Source: Euborellia annulipes
Taxonomy: Eukaryota > Arthropoda > Insecta > Dermaptera > Anisolabididae
Direction of reading: 5' to 3'
DNA: 64,000 bases
NCBI GenBank assembly: GCA_023213315.1
Contig: JAKCPI010015691.1
Coordinates: forward strand, 91,120 to 155,119
The position numbers were made by a program, and so were the translations under genes. Numbering within the stretch: the stretch's first letter is position 1; every line of letters begins with the position of its first letter. Of this stretch, positions 62,001 through 63,664 are shown in pieces. The notes beneath the pieces are model-generated. The model ran no database searches and had not been told where the DNA came from. It saw only the letters and a list, made by a program, of their open reading frames with translations.

Positions 62001-63007
62001 TCAACACAATGTTCCGCCTTCGGCGAGCAATTGTAAAATTTGAAAGTTTTAAATTTCCCTTTCTAACGCCGTTTCCTCTCACTCTAACCAATCCGCGAAA
62101 GAGAATGGTAAACAGGCGACAAAACGGAAGTGAGTGACTAGCACTTTATATATTAGTATGACGATATCCATTATCTTTGTTATATTATTTGGATTTTTAT
62201 TAATTTCTATAGACTCTTTGACTTTTCTTTTCCAAAAATCATTTTCATGGAGTGTTTTGATATTGTCTAAATTTGTTTTATGTCCAGTCATGGGAATGAC
62301 TGTAGATGGCGCTGACGTCGTTGCATATAAAATGCACGGCCCTTTAGAGGTTAGTTCACTTGAGTCGGAGCATGTGCACAGTACTTGAAAACGACTGCAG
62401 AATAAGCAATCGAGAATATTTATATTTTTAATAAATAATTAATACAAAATATGGTTTATAATTAAACACTCTCATAATAATAATAATTAATAATTAAGTG
62501 GCGGTTATATTTAAATATTTATATCAAGATATTTAGGGCTATTGAATTTTTAAATCGTTCCTGAGGATTTTTCTTTCACTTCTTACTTACTCTTCAAGCT
62601 ATGGCTAATGAAAAAGGGCATTAATAAAATATAATAACAGTTGAACGTTTAGGCACTGGAACGTACTTCAGCAATTCTCTGCCGCCCATAGTCATGGTCA
62701 ATGGCGATGTCGAAAGCGGGTCGACGGTTCGCCTTTACCACCTGGTACGACCCATCGACGAACATCATTACCAGAACAACAAGACCGGGGAGAGGACGCA
62801 TAAGGCCATTCCGGAGATCTTCCTCACCAGGCTACTCTCCACTAAAGGCACCATACAGAAATTTGTCGATGATTTCTTCACAACGATTTTGACCGTCAAC
62901 GAATCTCTTCCGCCCGCCGTTAAATGGCTTTTTGATCTCCTTGACGAAGCTGCACGTCGTCATAATATTGTAGATCCAGAAGTCGTACATGCTTGGAAAT
63001 CGAACAG
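14767..63007 (+). CDS. PlexB: Plexin receptor gene, partial, 16 exons in window (probably plexin B)
   Basis: Joined exons: 14767-14925, 20054-20260, 36482-36718, 38304-38561, 38627-38875, 39723-39961, 43296-43476, 44092-44391, 44463-44683, 45845-46044, 51003-51145, 54108-54241, 55032-55380, 58427-58580, 59311-59496, 62641-63007. All phases agree and the join has 1,194 codons plus two bases. Plexins are cell-surface semaphorin receptors whose cytoplasmic GAP domain acts on Ras/Rap-type GTPases and whose RBD binds Rho-family GTPases. What is seen: two cysteine-rich PSI modules, SGGT/EGGT-type IPT repeats, one transmembrane helix, the LRRTESV arginine-finger motif and [10 protein letters not shown] of the RBD. 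The second GAP half reads AIPEI and FDLLDE, closer to plexin B than to the SEI/FDFLDE wording of plexin A. The A/B choice is inference from family memory; plexin identity is not in doubt. The N-terminal sema domain and the final GAP exons are outside the window. Confidence 0.93.
15490..15586 (+). repeat. Repeat end with hairpin and CTAGT terminus (Helitron-like)
   Basis: CCATAGGGGGCGGAGCCCCC hairpin, then CCTAGGCGCAAGCCCGGCTT and AACGTCTAGT. Matching ends GGCTTAGCGTCTGGT (about 6.68 kb) and CCGACGCAGTCGGCTTAGCG-TCTAGT (about 55.42-55.45 kb) suggest one family with a 3' hairpin and CTAG|T end. Confidence 0.5.
16105..16311 (+). repeat. Short repeat ending in GGGTCCAGGGGGCGTAG hairpin and CCACTTGT
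   Basis: Begins ATAAAGCTCTAGCGGCTGAC, contains GCGCTGATTGGC and AAAATTTTGCAATTGC, and ends with a GC hairpin and TTTACCACTTGTT. Copies: 21285-21510, 40948-41168 (reversed), 57150-57393, 62012-62160 (reversed part). Asymmetric ends and a 3' hairpin resemble non-autonomous Helentron/Helitron elements, but this is inference. Confidence 0.6.
16560..17095 (+). repeat. Large hairpin repeat family, partial copy ending in a microsatellite
   Basis: Carries the body (TTGCCATGCCAACCATTTCT, AAGTACATCAGTAAAGTA, GGGGACCTCAAAA) and ends at ACTTTCTCTC, where a CT then TA run has expanded (16981-17069) before AGAGAAAGTA. Confidence 0.75.
16981..17069. repeat. Compound CT/TA microsatellite
   Basis: About 21 CT units followed directly by about 22 TA units. 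Other AT runs occur at 13765-13786 and 31021-31042, and a TTA run at 61587-61602. Confidence 0.95.
18936..19480 (+). repeat. Large hairpin repeat family, copy with shortened head
   Basis: Head hairpin TCTGGTGTGACTGGTGCACA-GCACACCAGATTTTTT lacks the central part; body and ACTTTCTCTC...AGAGAAAGT tail are present. Confidence 0.75.
20054..20260 (+). CDS. PlexB: Plexin exon 2: second PSI domain
   Basis: Sixty-nine codons, phase 0 at both ends, acceptor cccag, donor aat|gtaagt. It begins [18 protein letters not shown], a beta-strand run typical of plexins just before PSI2, then gives the PSI cysteine pattern YYDC (residue 28), C34, C37, WAC (44), NWC (47), KC (53) and C60. PSI domains are small disulphide-knotted spacers that position the sema and IPT domains. 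A second open frame at 20013-20264 is a shadow in another frame. Confidence 0.95.
20355..20522. repeat. Near-perfect inverted repeat, 77-bp arms
   Basis: Arms 20355-20431 and 20445-20522 are nearly exact inverse complements around a 13-base loop. Each arm contains CTGATGATGACAAGG then AATTGTCGAAATATGT. It starts about 95 bp after plexin exon 2. Confidence 0.85.
20545..20778. mobile_element. hAT-type MITE, 234 bp, with perfect 8-bp target duplication
   Basis: Inverted ends CAGTGGCGTAGCGAG / CTACGCCACTG, flanked by the direct repeat cctaatat (20537-20544 and 20779-20786). Internal C-tract, ATATAATATTATAT and CCAGCAATTTTTTGTTTTGC blocks are shared with copies at 53.6 and 59.9 kb. Confidence 0.88.
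20817..21170. repeat. Inverted repeat with about 110-135-bp arms
   Basis: Left arm 20817-20930 and right arm 21036-21170 share GTAGTAAGGAATAAA, GATTGCAGCTA, TCAGATTTGCGACCAT and AATAAAACTCCTCAA in inverse orientation. The right arm holds CTGACCGAAACGTCGG; the left arm has lost that part. Confidence 0.82.
21285..21510 (+). repeat. Same hairpin/CACTTGT repeat family
   Basis: ATAAAGCGCTAGCAGCTGAC start, CTGATTGACTAGAG, then GTCCAGGGGCTCAGCCCCTG hairpin and AACACTTGTAA end. Confidence 0.6.
21700..22515. mobile_element. Foldback element with about 320-bp nearly identical arms
   Basis: 21727-22047 and 22097-22420 are near-exact inverse complements, including CACGATTGCTTAAAAACC, CTAGATCGATGAAACTTGGT and AAATTTTCTATTTCTTCTGT. 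Both outer ends have TTTCTCGTAT-type words. Degraded single arms occur near 50.19-50.33 and 56.59 kb. No coding sequence. Confidence 0.85.
23899..24294. mobile_element. TTAA-flanked MITE with GGTGCGCGTCTCG ends, 396 bp
   Basis: Perfect inverted ends GGTGCGCGTCTCG / CGAGACGCGCACC between TTAA 23895-23898 and 24295-24298. Unrelated in sequence to the other TTAA family. No coding capacity. Confidence 0.85.
25610..26418. mobile_element. Pogo/Tigger-like MITE copy interrupted by nested inserts
   Basis: Same termini as the 2.8-kb copy (CAGTAGGACCTCGCTTAACG; right end read inward CAGTAGAACCTCGCTTAGCG), TA on both sides. The middle has been replaced or invaded from about 25.70 to 26.36 kb, including the complete MITE 25956-26167. 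Confidence 0.78.
25956..26167. mobile_element. TA-flanked palindromic MITE, CAGTGAGG...TTAAGTCCCACCCAT ends
   Basis: Inverted ends CAGTGAGGAACAATATTAAG and the complement of CTTAATATTGTCCCTCACTG, flanked by TA. A partial relative with one end lies at 1098-1180. Short TIR and TA target fit a Tc1/mariner-derived MITE. Confidence 0.78.
26743..27653. mobile_element. hAT-type element (GGGTTTGG / AAACCGG ends) with a nested SINE, 911 bp
   Basis: Ends TGGGGTTTGGACACCGG and inverted TAGGGTTTGGAAAAAACC, rich in ACCGGTTT words, flanked by the direct repeat atcagaat (26735-26742 and 27654-27661). No transposase frame is visible. A SINE at about 26898-27070 lies inside. Confidence 0.82.
26898..27070 (+). 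repeat. tRNA-derived SINE nested in a hAT-type element
   Basis: CCGTGATCCATGGCTCAGAG gives a box-A-like TGGCTCAGAGAG; GGGTTCGCTTCCCG gives box B; then the ATTTCATTTGAATTGGC tail and AGATGCCGAAAAAGACCTT end. Confidence 0.78.
29874..29962 (+). repeat. tRNA-derived SINE, 3' fragment
   Basis: CCGTCCCAAGCGATAAAAAT followed by ATTTCAATTGAAATGGC and a degraded TTTAGGTGTCGAAAGACATT end, after a long C run. Confidence 0.6.
30060..30870. other. Repeat-poor block of unusual composition inside the 16-kb intron
   Basis: About 0.8 kb with higher GC, few homopolymers and none of the window's repeat words. The longest open frame (30064-30264, minus) reads [18 protein letters not shown] and has no family I recognise. 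TATATAAAT followed by GCGCGAGCG at about 30.81-30.83 kb looks promoter-like. It may be a non-coding exon, regulatory element or a single-copy remnant. Confidence 0.4.
31378..31541 (-). repeat. tRNA-derived SINE, full-length reversed copy
   Basis: Read on the minus strand: CCCGTGACCCGTGGCTCAGA (box A), AGAAGACACTAGCTTCTC, GGTCCCGGGTTCGCTTCCCG (box B), then the common tail to GATGCCGAAAAATACCTT. It is the best-preserved copy and defines the family. Confidence 0.82.
32333..33430 (-). repeat. Large hairpin repeat family, reversed copies
   Basis: Runs opposite to the 12.4-kb copy: a head-like hairpin at 32.33-32.44 kb, tail ACTTTCTCTTACC...GAGAGAAAGTAT, then GATTTTGATGG, GAGGTCCCCTGGGTCC, and duplicated TCTCAAAATT-GCTCCAACGATTTTG blocks, with a second head near 33.36-33.43 kb. 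Confidence 0.72.
33440..33860 (+). repeat. Large hairpin repeat family, short + copy
   Basis: Contains AAAGTACATCAGTAAAGTAC, TTTTAGCCGATTTTGTTCAA and CTCAGGGAACCTCAAAATAT. Head and tail are incomplete. Confidence 0.68.
34985..35725 (+). repeat. Large hairpin repeat family, + copy without clear head
   Basis: Body from TTGACTGCTTGAAATAAACT through ACCATGGCAACCATTTCTCC and GACCTCAAAACATGTATATC to ACTTTCTATATATATTTC...AGAGAAAGTA. Confidence 0.72.
36213..36426. mobile_element. TTAA-flanked transposon, 3' fragment next to plexin exon 3
   Basis: Only the right third is present (from ATATTTATATGCTTTTATAAAAG), ending CTCCTGATCCCCC at TTAA 36427-36430, about 50 bp before the exon 3 acceptor. Confidence 0.75.
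36482..36718 (+). CDS. PlexB: Plexin exon 3: IPT-like region between PSI2 and PSI3
   Basis: Seventy-nine codons, phase 0/0. The acceptor follows a long T-rich tract ending tttcag; the donor is acg|gtaaat. The peptide includes SSFCPRF near residue 12, the [11 protein letters not shown] strand near residue 34 and [10 protein letters not shown] near 47, ending FIVCDKTT. In plexins this segment folds as a degenerate IPT domain with paired cysteines between PSI2 and PSI3. A fragment of a TTAA-flanked transposon ends about 50 bp upstream, so it may sit over the branch-point region. Confidence 0.93.
36719..38303 (+). other. Plexin intron, 1.6 kb
   Basis: gtaaat to a T-rich tract plus tag. Holds a 213-bp TA-flanked palindromic MITE at 37812-38024; the remainder is AT-rich. 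A small antisense open frame at 37529-37747 has no recognisable protein similarity and I do not treat it as a gene. Confidence 0.8.
37812..38024. mobile_element. TA-flanked MITE, CAGTCGACGCCACAAGCACC ends
   Basis: Palindromic ends CAGTCGACGCCACAAGCACC / GGCACTTGTGACGCCCACTG with TA on each side, 213 bp. Related copy at 60839-61042. Confidence 0.82.
38304..38561 (+). CDS. PlexB: Plexin exon 4: third PSI domain
   Basis: Eighty-six codons, phase 0/0, acceptor tttag, donor atg|gtatat. The first half ([20 protein letters not shown]) is the last strand pair of the preceding IPT-like domain. The second half carries the PSI3 pattern: YKC, DCSLC, YECAWC, GRC, SC and SEC. The exon ends on a methionine codon directly before the first canonical IPT repeat. 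Its true start is the splice acceptor; an internal ATG at 38382 is not an initiation site. Confidence 0.95.
38627..38875 (+). CDS. PlexB: Plexin exon 5: IPT/TIG repeat
   Basis: Eighty-three codons, phase 0/0, after a 65-bp intron (38562-38626) ending tttgcag; donor aaa|gtaagt. It starts [20 protein letters not shown], the hallmark opening of an IPT/TIG immunoglobulin-like domain (P..GP..GGT.v.I.G.nL). It contains QVPCEL and RIVCRTG, whose cysteines normally pair, and ends VHFSYK. These domains form the stalk of the receptor ectodomain. Confidence 0.95.
38876..39722 (+). other. Plexin intron, 0.85 kb
   Basis: gtaagt to gctccctag. AT-rich with a long T tract near 39092-39118. Nothing else is recognised. 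Confidence 0.8.
39723..39961 (+). CDS. PlexB: Plexin exon 6: IPT/TIG repeat
   Basis: Seventy-nine codons plus two bases, starting in phase 0 and ending after AG of an arginine codon that the next exon completes. It opens [20 protein letters not shown], the IPT signature, and has ELPCHV and RITCVTS as the likely disulphide pair. The donor is cag|gtttgt. An antisense open frame at 39672-39866 is a shadow. Confidence 0.95.
40948..41168 (-). repeat. Same hairpin/CACTTGT repeat family, reversed
   Basis: Starts ACAAGTGGTAAAGCCCCCTG, has GCTCGCCTTCGGCGC and CTCTGGCCAATCAGCGAGAG, ends AGTTAGTGACTAG. Nested inside the 40154-42063 element. Confidence 0.6.
41285..41835 (+). repeat. Tandem array, about 130-bp unit with GTAAGGGGTAGTTCACCCCA
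   Basis: The word GTAAGGGGTAGTTCACCCCA occurs four times at spacing near 130 bp, each followed by TTAAAATGTATATAAAGACR and TATTGCTTGTAATTA. The first unit is partial. The GGGGT-AGTTC-ACCCC core is itself a small palindrome. It lies inside the 1.9-kb TIR element. Confidence 0.85.
43296..43476 (+). CDS. PlexB: Plexin exon 7: start of an IPT/TIG repeat
   Basis: The first base completes the arginine codon from exon 6, followed by sixty codons, so it ends in phase 0 (donor acg|gtaatt). The peptide [19 protein letters not shown] leads into [17 protein letters not shown], the opening of the next IPT domain, with MLVYVGDD near the end. The rest of this domain is in exon 8. Confidence 0.94.
43477..44091 (+). 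other. Plexin intron, 0.6 kb
   Basis: gtaatt to ttttctag. Contains a short fragment of the large hairpin repeat (43.65-43.73 kb) and a copy of the repeat with the GTTTCGACTGCT motif at 43.88-44.03 kb. Confidence 0.8.
44092..44391 (+). CDS. PlexB: Plexin exon 8: end of one IPT repeat and start of the next
   Basis: One hundred codons, phase 0/0. It begins [17 protein letters not shown], supplying the two cysteines and the CPSP turn that close an IPT repeat. [20 protein letters not shown] follows, a plexin-specific stretch (GF.MDNV), then [19 protein letters not shown], the start of the last membrane-proximal IPT. The acceptor is ttctag and the donor gaa|gtaagt. Confidence 0.95.
44463..44683 (+). 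CDS. PlexB: Plexin exon 9: last IPT repeat before the membrane
   Basis: Seventy-three codons plus two bases, following a 71-bp intron. It starts [18 protein letters not shown], completing the i.GenLn motif of the last IPT, and has QACNVTS and QLVCSPP as the disulphide pair. It ends IGHLR with the arginine codon split by the intron (cag|gtactt). Antisense open frames at 44246-44631 are shadows. Confidence 0.94.
44874..44960 (-). repeat. tRNA-derived SINE, 3' fragment, reversed
   Basis: AAAGGTCTTTTTCGGCACCA-GAAGACATTCAGAAC followed by TTTATTTCAATTTAATTTAA: the tail end of the family in reverse, without the tRNA-like head. Confidence 0.55.
45193..45775. mobile_element. TTAA-flanked transposon, complete copy, 583 bp
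   Basis: GGGGGTTCAGGAGCGACG on the left and, inverted, GTGGCTACGGGAGCGAAG on the right between TTAA 45189-45192 and 45776-45779. The cleanest copy, used to define the family. Confidence 0.85.
45845..46044 (+). CDS. PlexB: Plexin exon 10: transmembrane helix and juxtamembrane segment
   Basis: Completes the split arginine codon, then sixty-six codons plus one base. About 23 hydrophobic residues (45882-45950, AIAGIAAG...VIVLIVY) form the single transmembrane helix, stopped by RRK. The following [22 protein letters not shown] is the amphipathic juxtamembrane helix that in plexins mediates dimerisation and autoinhibition. The donor is tta g|gtactg, phase 1. Confidence 0.96.
46843..47833 (-). mobile_element. 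Tc1/mariner-superfamily relic with CAGGGTGGCCCAAAAGTC ends
   Basis: Terminal inverted repeats start CAGGGTGGCCCAAAAGTC on both sides and stay similar for about 45 bases; the element is flanked by TA. On the minus strand 47301-47107 encodes [17 protein letters not shown]...FGRKIISR...[14 protein letters not shown], the DDE transposase block with the QQDGA-x-H and SPDLT-P motifs; the usual D before FFLW is Y here. Only about 65 residues survive, so it is non-functional. A separate G/C-rich insert (about 47.41-47.76 kb) and a local inverted repeat with AGAGAAAAGATATTG arms (47.52-47.66 kb) lie inside. Confidence 0.85.
48316..48560 (+). other. Possible alternative last exon of the plexin gene
   Basis: After a tract ggtttttttctttcag the sequence starts CTTTCGC. 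In the phase left by exon 10 (one base, G) it reads [15 protein letters not shown] and stops at TGA 48390-48392 after 25 codons. The regular exon 11 begins with almost the same bases, CTTTTGCC, reading AFAELQT. An AATAAA lies at 48555-48560, about 165 bp after the stop. If used, it would yield a receptor with ectodomain, membrane helix and juxtamembrane helix but no GAP or RBD. A second good acceptor sits at 48235 (ccccatttttcag), in phase 1 also reaching a stop within 15 codons. Splice signals alone are weak proof, so this is a hypothesis. Confidence 0.3.
48828..49161. mobile_element. Pogo-like MITE, 334 bp
   Basis: Left end CAGTAAAATTCTGACGGCCC, right end inverted CAGTAAAACCACTCTTATCA, with GGCCGGTTAATC words near both ends and TA on both sides. 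It shares the AGTAAACAAACT-GGGAACTCC core with 57686-57850. Confidence 0.72.
51003..51145 (+). CDS. PlexB: Plexin exon 11: juxtamembrane to start of the first GAP segment
   Basis: Two bases complete an alanine codon, then 47 codons to phase 0 (donor aag|gtaaat). It reads [20 protein letters not shown], one of the most conserved plexin blocks, then [18 protein letters not shown], the FPG-DHP motif at the start of the cytoplasmic fold. The join with exon 10 restores SEC-KL-AFAELQ. Confidence 0.96.
51700..52512 (-). repeat. Large hairpin repeat family, reversed copy
   Basis: TTTCTCTTACCTATACAGTG tail, GTCCAAAATTCGGTGTCGAG, AAAATCGCCCAAAAAGTACC, then body to a short head AAATCTGGTGTGATAGCACA-ACAGATTTTTT at 52.47-52.51 kb. 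Confidence 0.72.
53165..53915 (-). repeat. Large hairpin repeat family, reversed copy split by a MITE
   Basis: Body pieces (AACGAAAAGAGCTAGGAGGT, TTAGATGCTCTTTAAAATGT) lead to head arms TCTGGTGTGACAAGCACAG and CTGTGCGACCAGTCACACCA, which are separated by the 53585-53841 hAT-type MITE. Confidence 0.74.
53585..53841. mobile_element. hAT-type MITE, second copy, 257 bp
   Basis: Ends CAGTGGCCTAGCGAGC / GTTACGCCACTG with the 8-bp duplication aacatagc (53577-53584 and 53842-53849). It is inserted into a hairpin repeat, so it is younger than that copy. Confidence 0.88.
54108..54241 (+). CDS. PlexB: Plexin exon 12: first GAP segment
   Basis: Forty-four codons plus two bases; acceptor tattcag, donor ata|a|gtgagt after AA of a lysine codon. 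It reads [19 protein letters not shown] then [15 protein letters not shown], matching the plexin block F.qLi.nk.FllaFI.TLE.Q.sF..rD. This helical segment packs against the GAP core. Confidence 0.95.
54290..54840 (+). repeat. tRNA-derived SINE split by a hAT-type MITE
   Basis: Head GGTGACCCGTGACTCAGAGA to TTAGCTTCTAGT, then the 388-bp insert, then GGTCCCGGGTTCGCTTCC, the tail and AGATGCCGAAAAAGACCTTA. Confidence 0.8.
54329..54716. mobile_element. hAT-type G/C-rich MITE inserted in a SINE, 388 bp
   Basis: Ends CAGAGGCGTATATAG / TATATACGCCCCGG flanked by the 8-bp repeat cttctagt (54321-54328, 54717-54724). The interior is made of GCGGAACC-like words, explaining long open frames on both strands. 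It splits the SINE at 54290-54840. Confidence 0.85.
55032..55380 (+). CDS. PlexB: Plexin exon 13: GAP domain, arginine-finger region
   Basis: One base completes lysine, then 116 codons in phase 0 (acceptor tttcag, donor gtt|gtaagt). Conserved blocks in order: [24 protein letters not shown], the catalytic LRRTESV (arginine codons at 55162 and 55165), [41 protein letters not shown] and [10 protein letters not shown]. In plexins the paired arginines act as fingers that stimulate GTP hydrolysis on Rap/Ras-type GTPases; both are present, so the enzyme should be active. The end leads into the RBD. Confidence 0.97.
57150..57393 (+). repeat. Same hairpin/CACTTGT repeat family
   Basis: TACCACTCTATCTCGCTGATT, duplicated GGCGAGCAA words, then GGGGGTCCAGGGGGCGCAG, GCGGGCTTTGCCACTTGT end. 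Confidence 0.6.
57686..57850. mobile_element. Right part of the 48.8-kb pogo-like MITE
   Basis: Begins GACTAGGAAGCAAGCGAGTA and ends GATTTTACTG before TA, matching the right half of the 48828-49161 copy. The left end is lost. Confidence 0.65.
58144..58203 (+). CDS. Probable in-frame cassette exon (14a) in the plexin RBD
   Basis: Sixty bases, phase 0 to phase 0, with a strong acceptor (ttccttctttttctcctag) and donor (caa|gtatgt). It encodes [13 protein letters not shown] followed by IPYQTYQ. The next exon opens [12 protein letters not shown], so the two look like diverged duplicates: of the first eight codons, four residues are identical and the others are conservative (I/L, L/V, E/D). Exon 14b starts in phase 0 and ends in phase 1, so 14a cannot simply replace it; it can only be added as 20 extra residues at the first RBD strand, unless another donor is used. 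Splice signals and codon-level similarity support it; transcript evidence is needed. Confidence 0.55.
58427..58580 (+). CDS. PlexB: Plexin exon 14: first half of the Rho-GTPase-binding domain
   Basis: Fifty-one codons plus one base; acceptor tgtccag, donor cta g|gtaagt. It reads [12 protein letters not shown], then [19 protein letters not shown] and [17 protein letters not shown]. The VLDCDTI.Q.K.KiLD.lyk..P...RP block is the ubiquitin-like RBD of plexins, which binds active Rac/Rnd-type GTPases and tunes GAP activity. It joins exon 13 directly (GPV-TLHVV), the expected plexin sequence. Confidence 0.96.
58581..59310 (+). other. Plexin intron, 0.7 kb
   Basis: gtaagt to ctaattttag. Contains one copy of the repeat with the ACGTTTCGACTGCTC motif (about 58.68-58.93 kb) and a G-rich MITE fragment at 59.19-59.27 kb (ggcgtaactag start). 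Confidence 0.8.
59311..59496 (+). CDS. PlexB: Plexin exon 15: second half of the Rho-GTPase-binding domain
   Basis: Two bases complete glutamate, then 61 codons plus one base. It reads [36 protein letters not shown] and [18 protein letters not shown], the conserved RBD core ending in the W-K/R-LNTLAHY block. The tail NCKQPCQN is lineage-specific. Acceptor ctaattttag, donor aac t|gtaagt. Confidence 0.96.
59906..60178. mobile_element. hAT-type MITE, third copy, reversed
   Basis: Same family in the opposite orientation (CAATGGCGTAGCGAGG ... GTTATGCCACTG). No clean 8-bp duplication is visible, so one flank has changed. Confidence 0.8.
60839..61042. mobile_element. TA-flanked MITE, second copy
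   Basis: CAGTTGCGTCACAAGTGCCC ... GGCACTAGTAGCGCCGACTG between TA sites, 204 bp, same family as 37812-38024. Confidence 0.82.
61580..62505. repeat. Inverted-repeat element, about 200-bp arms, with nested short repeat
   Basis: Arms near 61585-61800 and 62303-62505 share TATTAATTATTTATTAAAAA, CAAGTGAACTAACCTCTAA and GTCAGCGCCATCTA in opposite orientation. Single copies of the arm lie at 43.87-44.03 and 58.68-58.93 kb. A Helentron-like short repeat sits at about 62.01-62.16 kb. Confidence 0.8.
62641..63007 (+). CDS. PlexB: Plexin exon 16: start of the second GAP segment
   Basis: Two bases complete phenylalanine, then 121 codons plus two bases. After a variable [13 protein letters not shown] linker come [12 protein letters not shown], then [47 protein letters not shown] and [11 protein letters not shown]. 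The AIPEI and FDLLDE wording is what points to plexin B. The exon ends aacag|gcaagt: a GC donor with otherwise perfect consensus. In other plexins the sequence continues S/C-LPLRFW, and AG plus T or C would give that serine. An in-frame read-through to a stop 22 bp later is not the protein end. The ATG at 62694 is internal. Confidence 0.94.
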
Positions 63008-63189
63008 GCAAGTCTTTAGGATTTTTTGATTGAAACTTAAAAGTAAATAAATTATCTATTTTTATCTCTAATAATTTTGTATTAAATACGTTTCTAAAGA
63101 TAGAAGATTTTGTGATTCCATCTGAAAAAATCACTGACTGAAAATTTATATTTAATACAAATTTTAAAAAAAAGGTAATTTATTTATGA

Positions 63190-63420
63190 ACAAATATATT
63201 CTTTAGTTTTACTCTCTCTTACCTATATATGTTAATATATATAAAAAGTTTCATGTCAAAAATTCTATGTAGAGATTTTGAGTTTTCTCAACCTGATCTG
63301 TCTGTCTGTCTGTGAACAAAATATCTCAAGAACGAAAAGTGAAATTTTATATTTAAATTAGGCACCCTCCTGAGGCATGAAAATAAGCTTTTGAACAAAA
63401 TCGTCCAAAGAGCACATGAC
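63190..63420 (-). repeat. Large hairpin repeat family, tail fragment
   Basis: ACTCTCTCTTACCTATATATG, then CATGTCAAAAATTC, AACAAAATATCTCAAGAACG and AGCTTTTGAACAAAATCGTC. Similar fragments lie at 5.86-6.06, 10.81-11.07 and 43.65-43.72 kb. Confidence 0.65.
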
Positions 63421-63664
63421 TGACTACCGGAGTGTCCCCGATACAAGAAAATAAATCTGGAGGAGGCAACTCCGCGACAAAGAGCGCGAACAAAGAATCT
63501 CAGTTCGTACTGGGCCTTACTGACAACTATAGGAAAGTCAAGTTTAAAGTAAGGATGGGTTGGTACTCGATTTTGCTTTATCAACAGTATTCGTTGGTAC
63601 CTGTACCTGGTACTTTTTTACTCGATACAAACCACTTTTTTGAACTCAAGGAAAATTTGTACTA

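Larger units (their letters stand above)
59497..62640 (+). other. Plexin intron, 3.1 kb
   Basis: gtaagt to ataacag. Holds a reversed hAT-type MITE (59906-60178), a TA-flanked MITE (60839-61042), and a 0.9-kb inverted-repeat element (about 61.58-62.50 kb) with a short Helentron-like insert at 62.01-62.16 kb. The remaining AT-rich parts show nothing. Confidence 0.8.
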
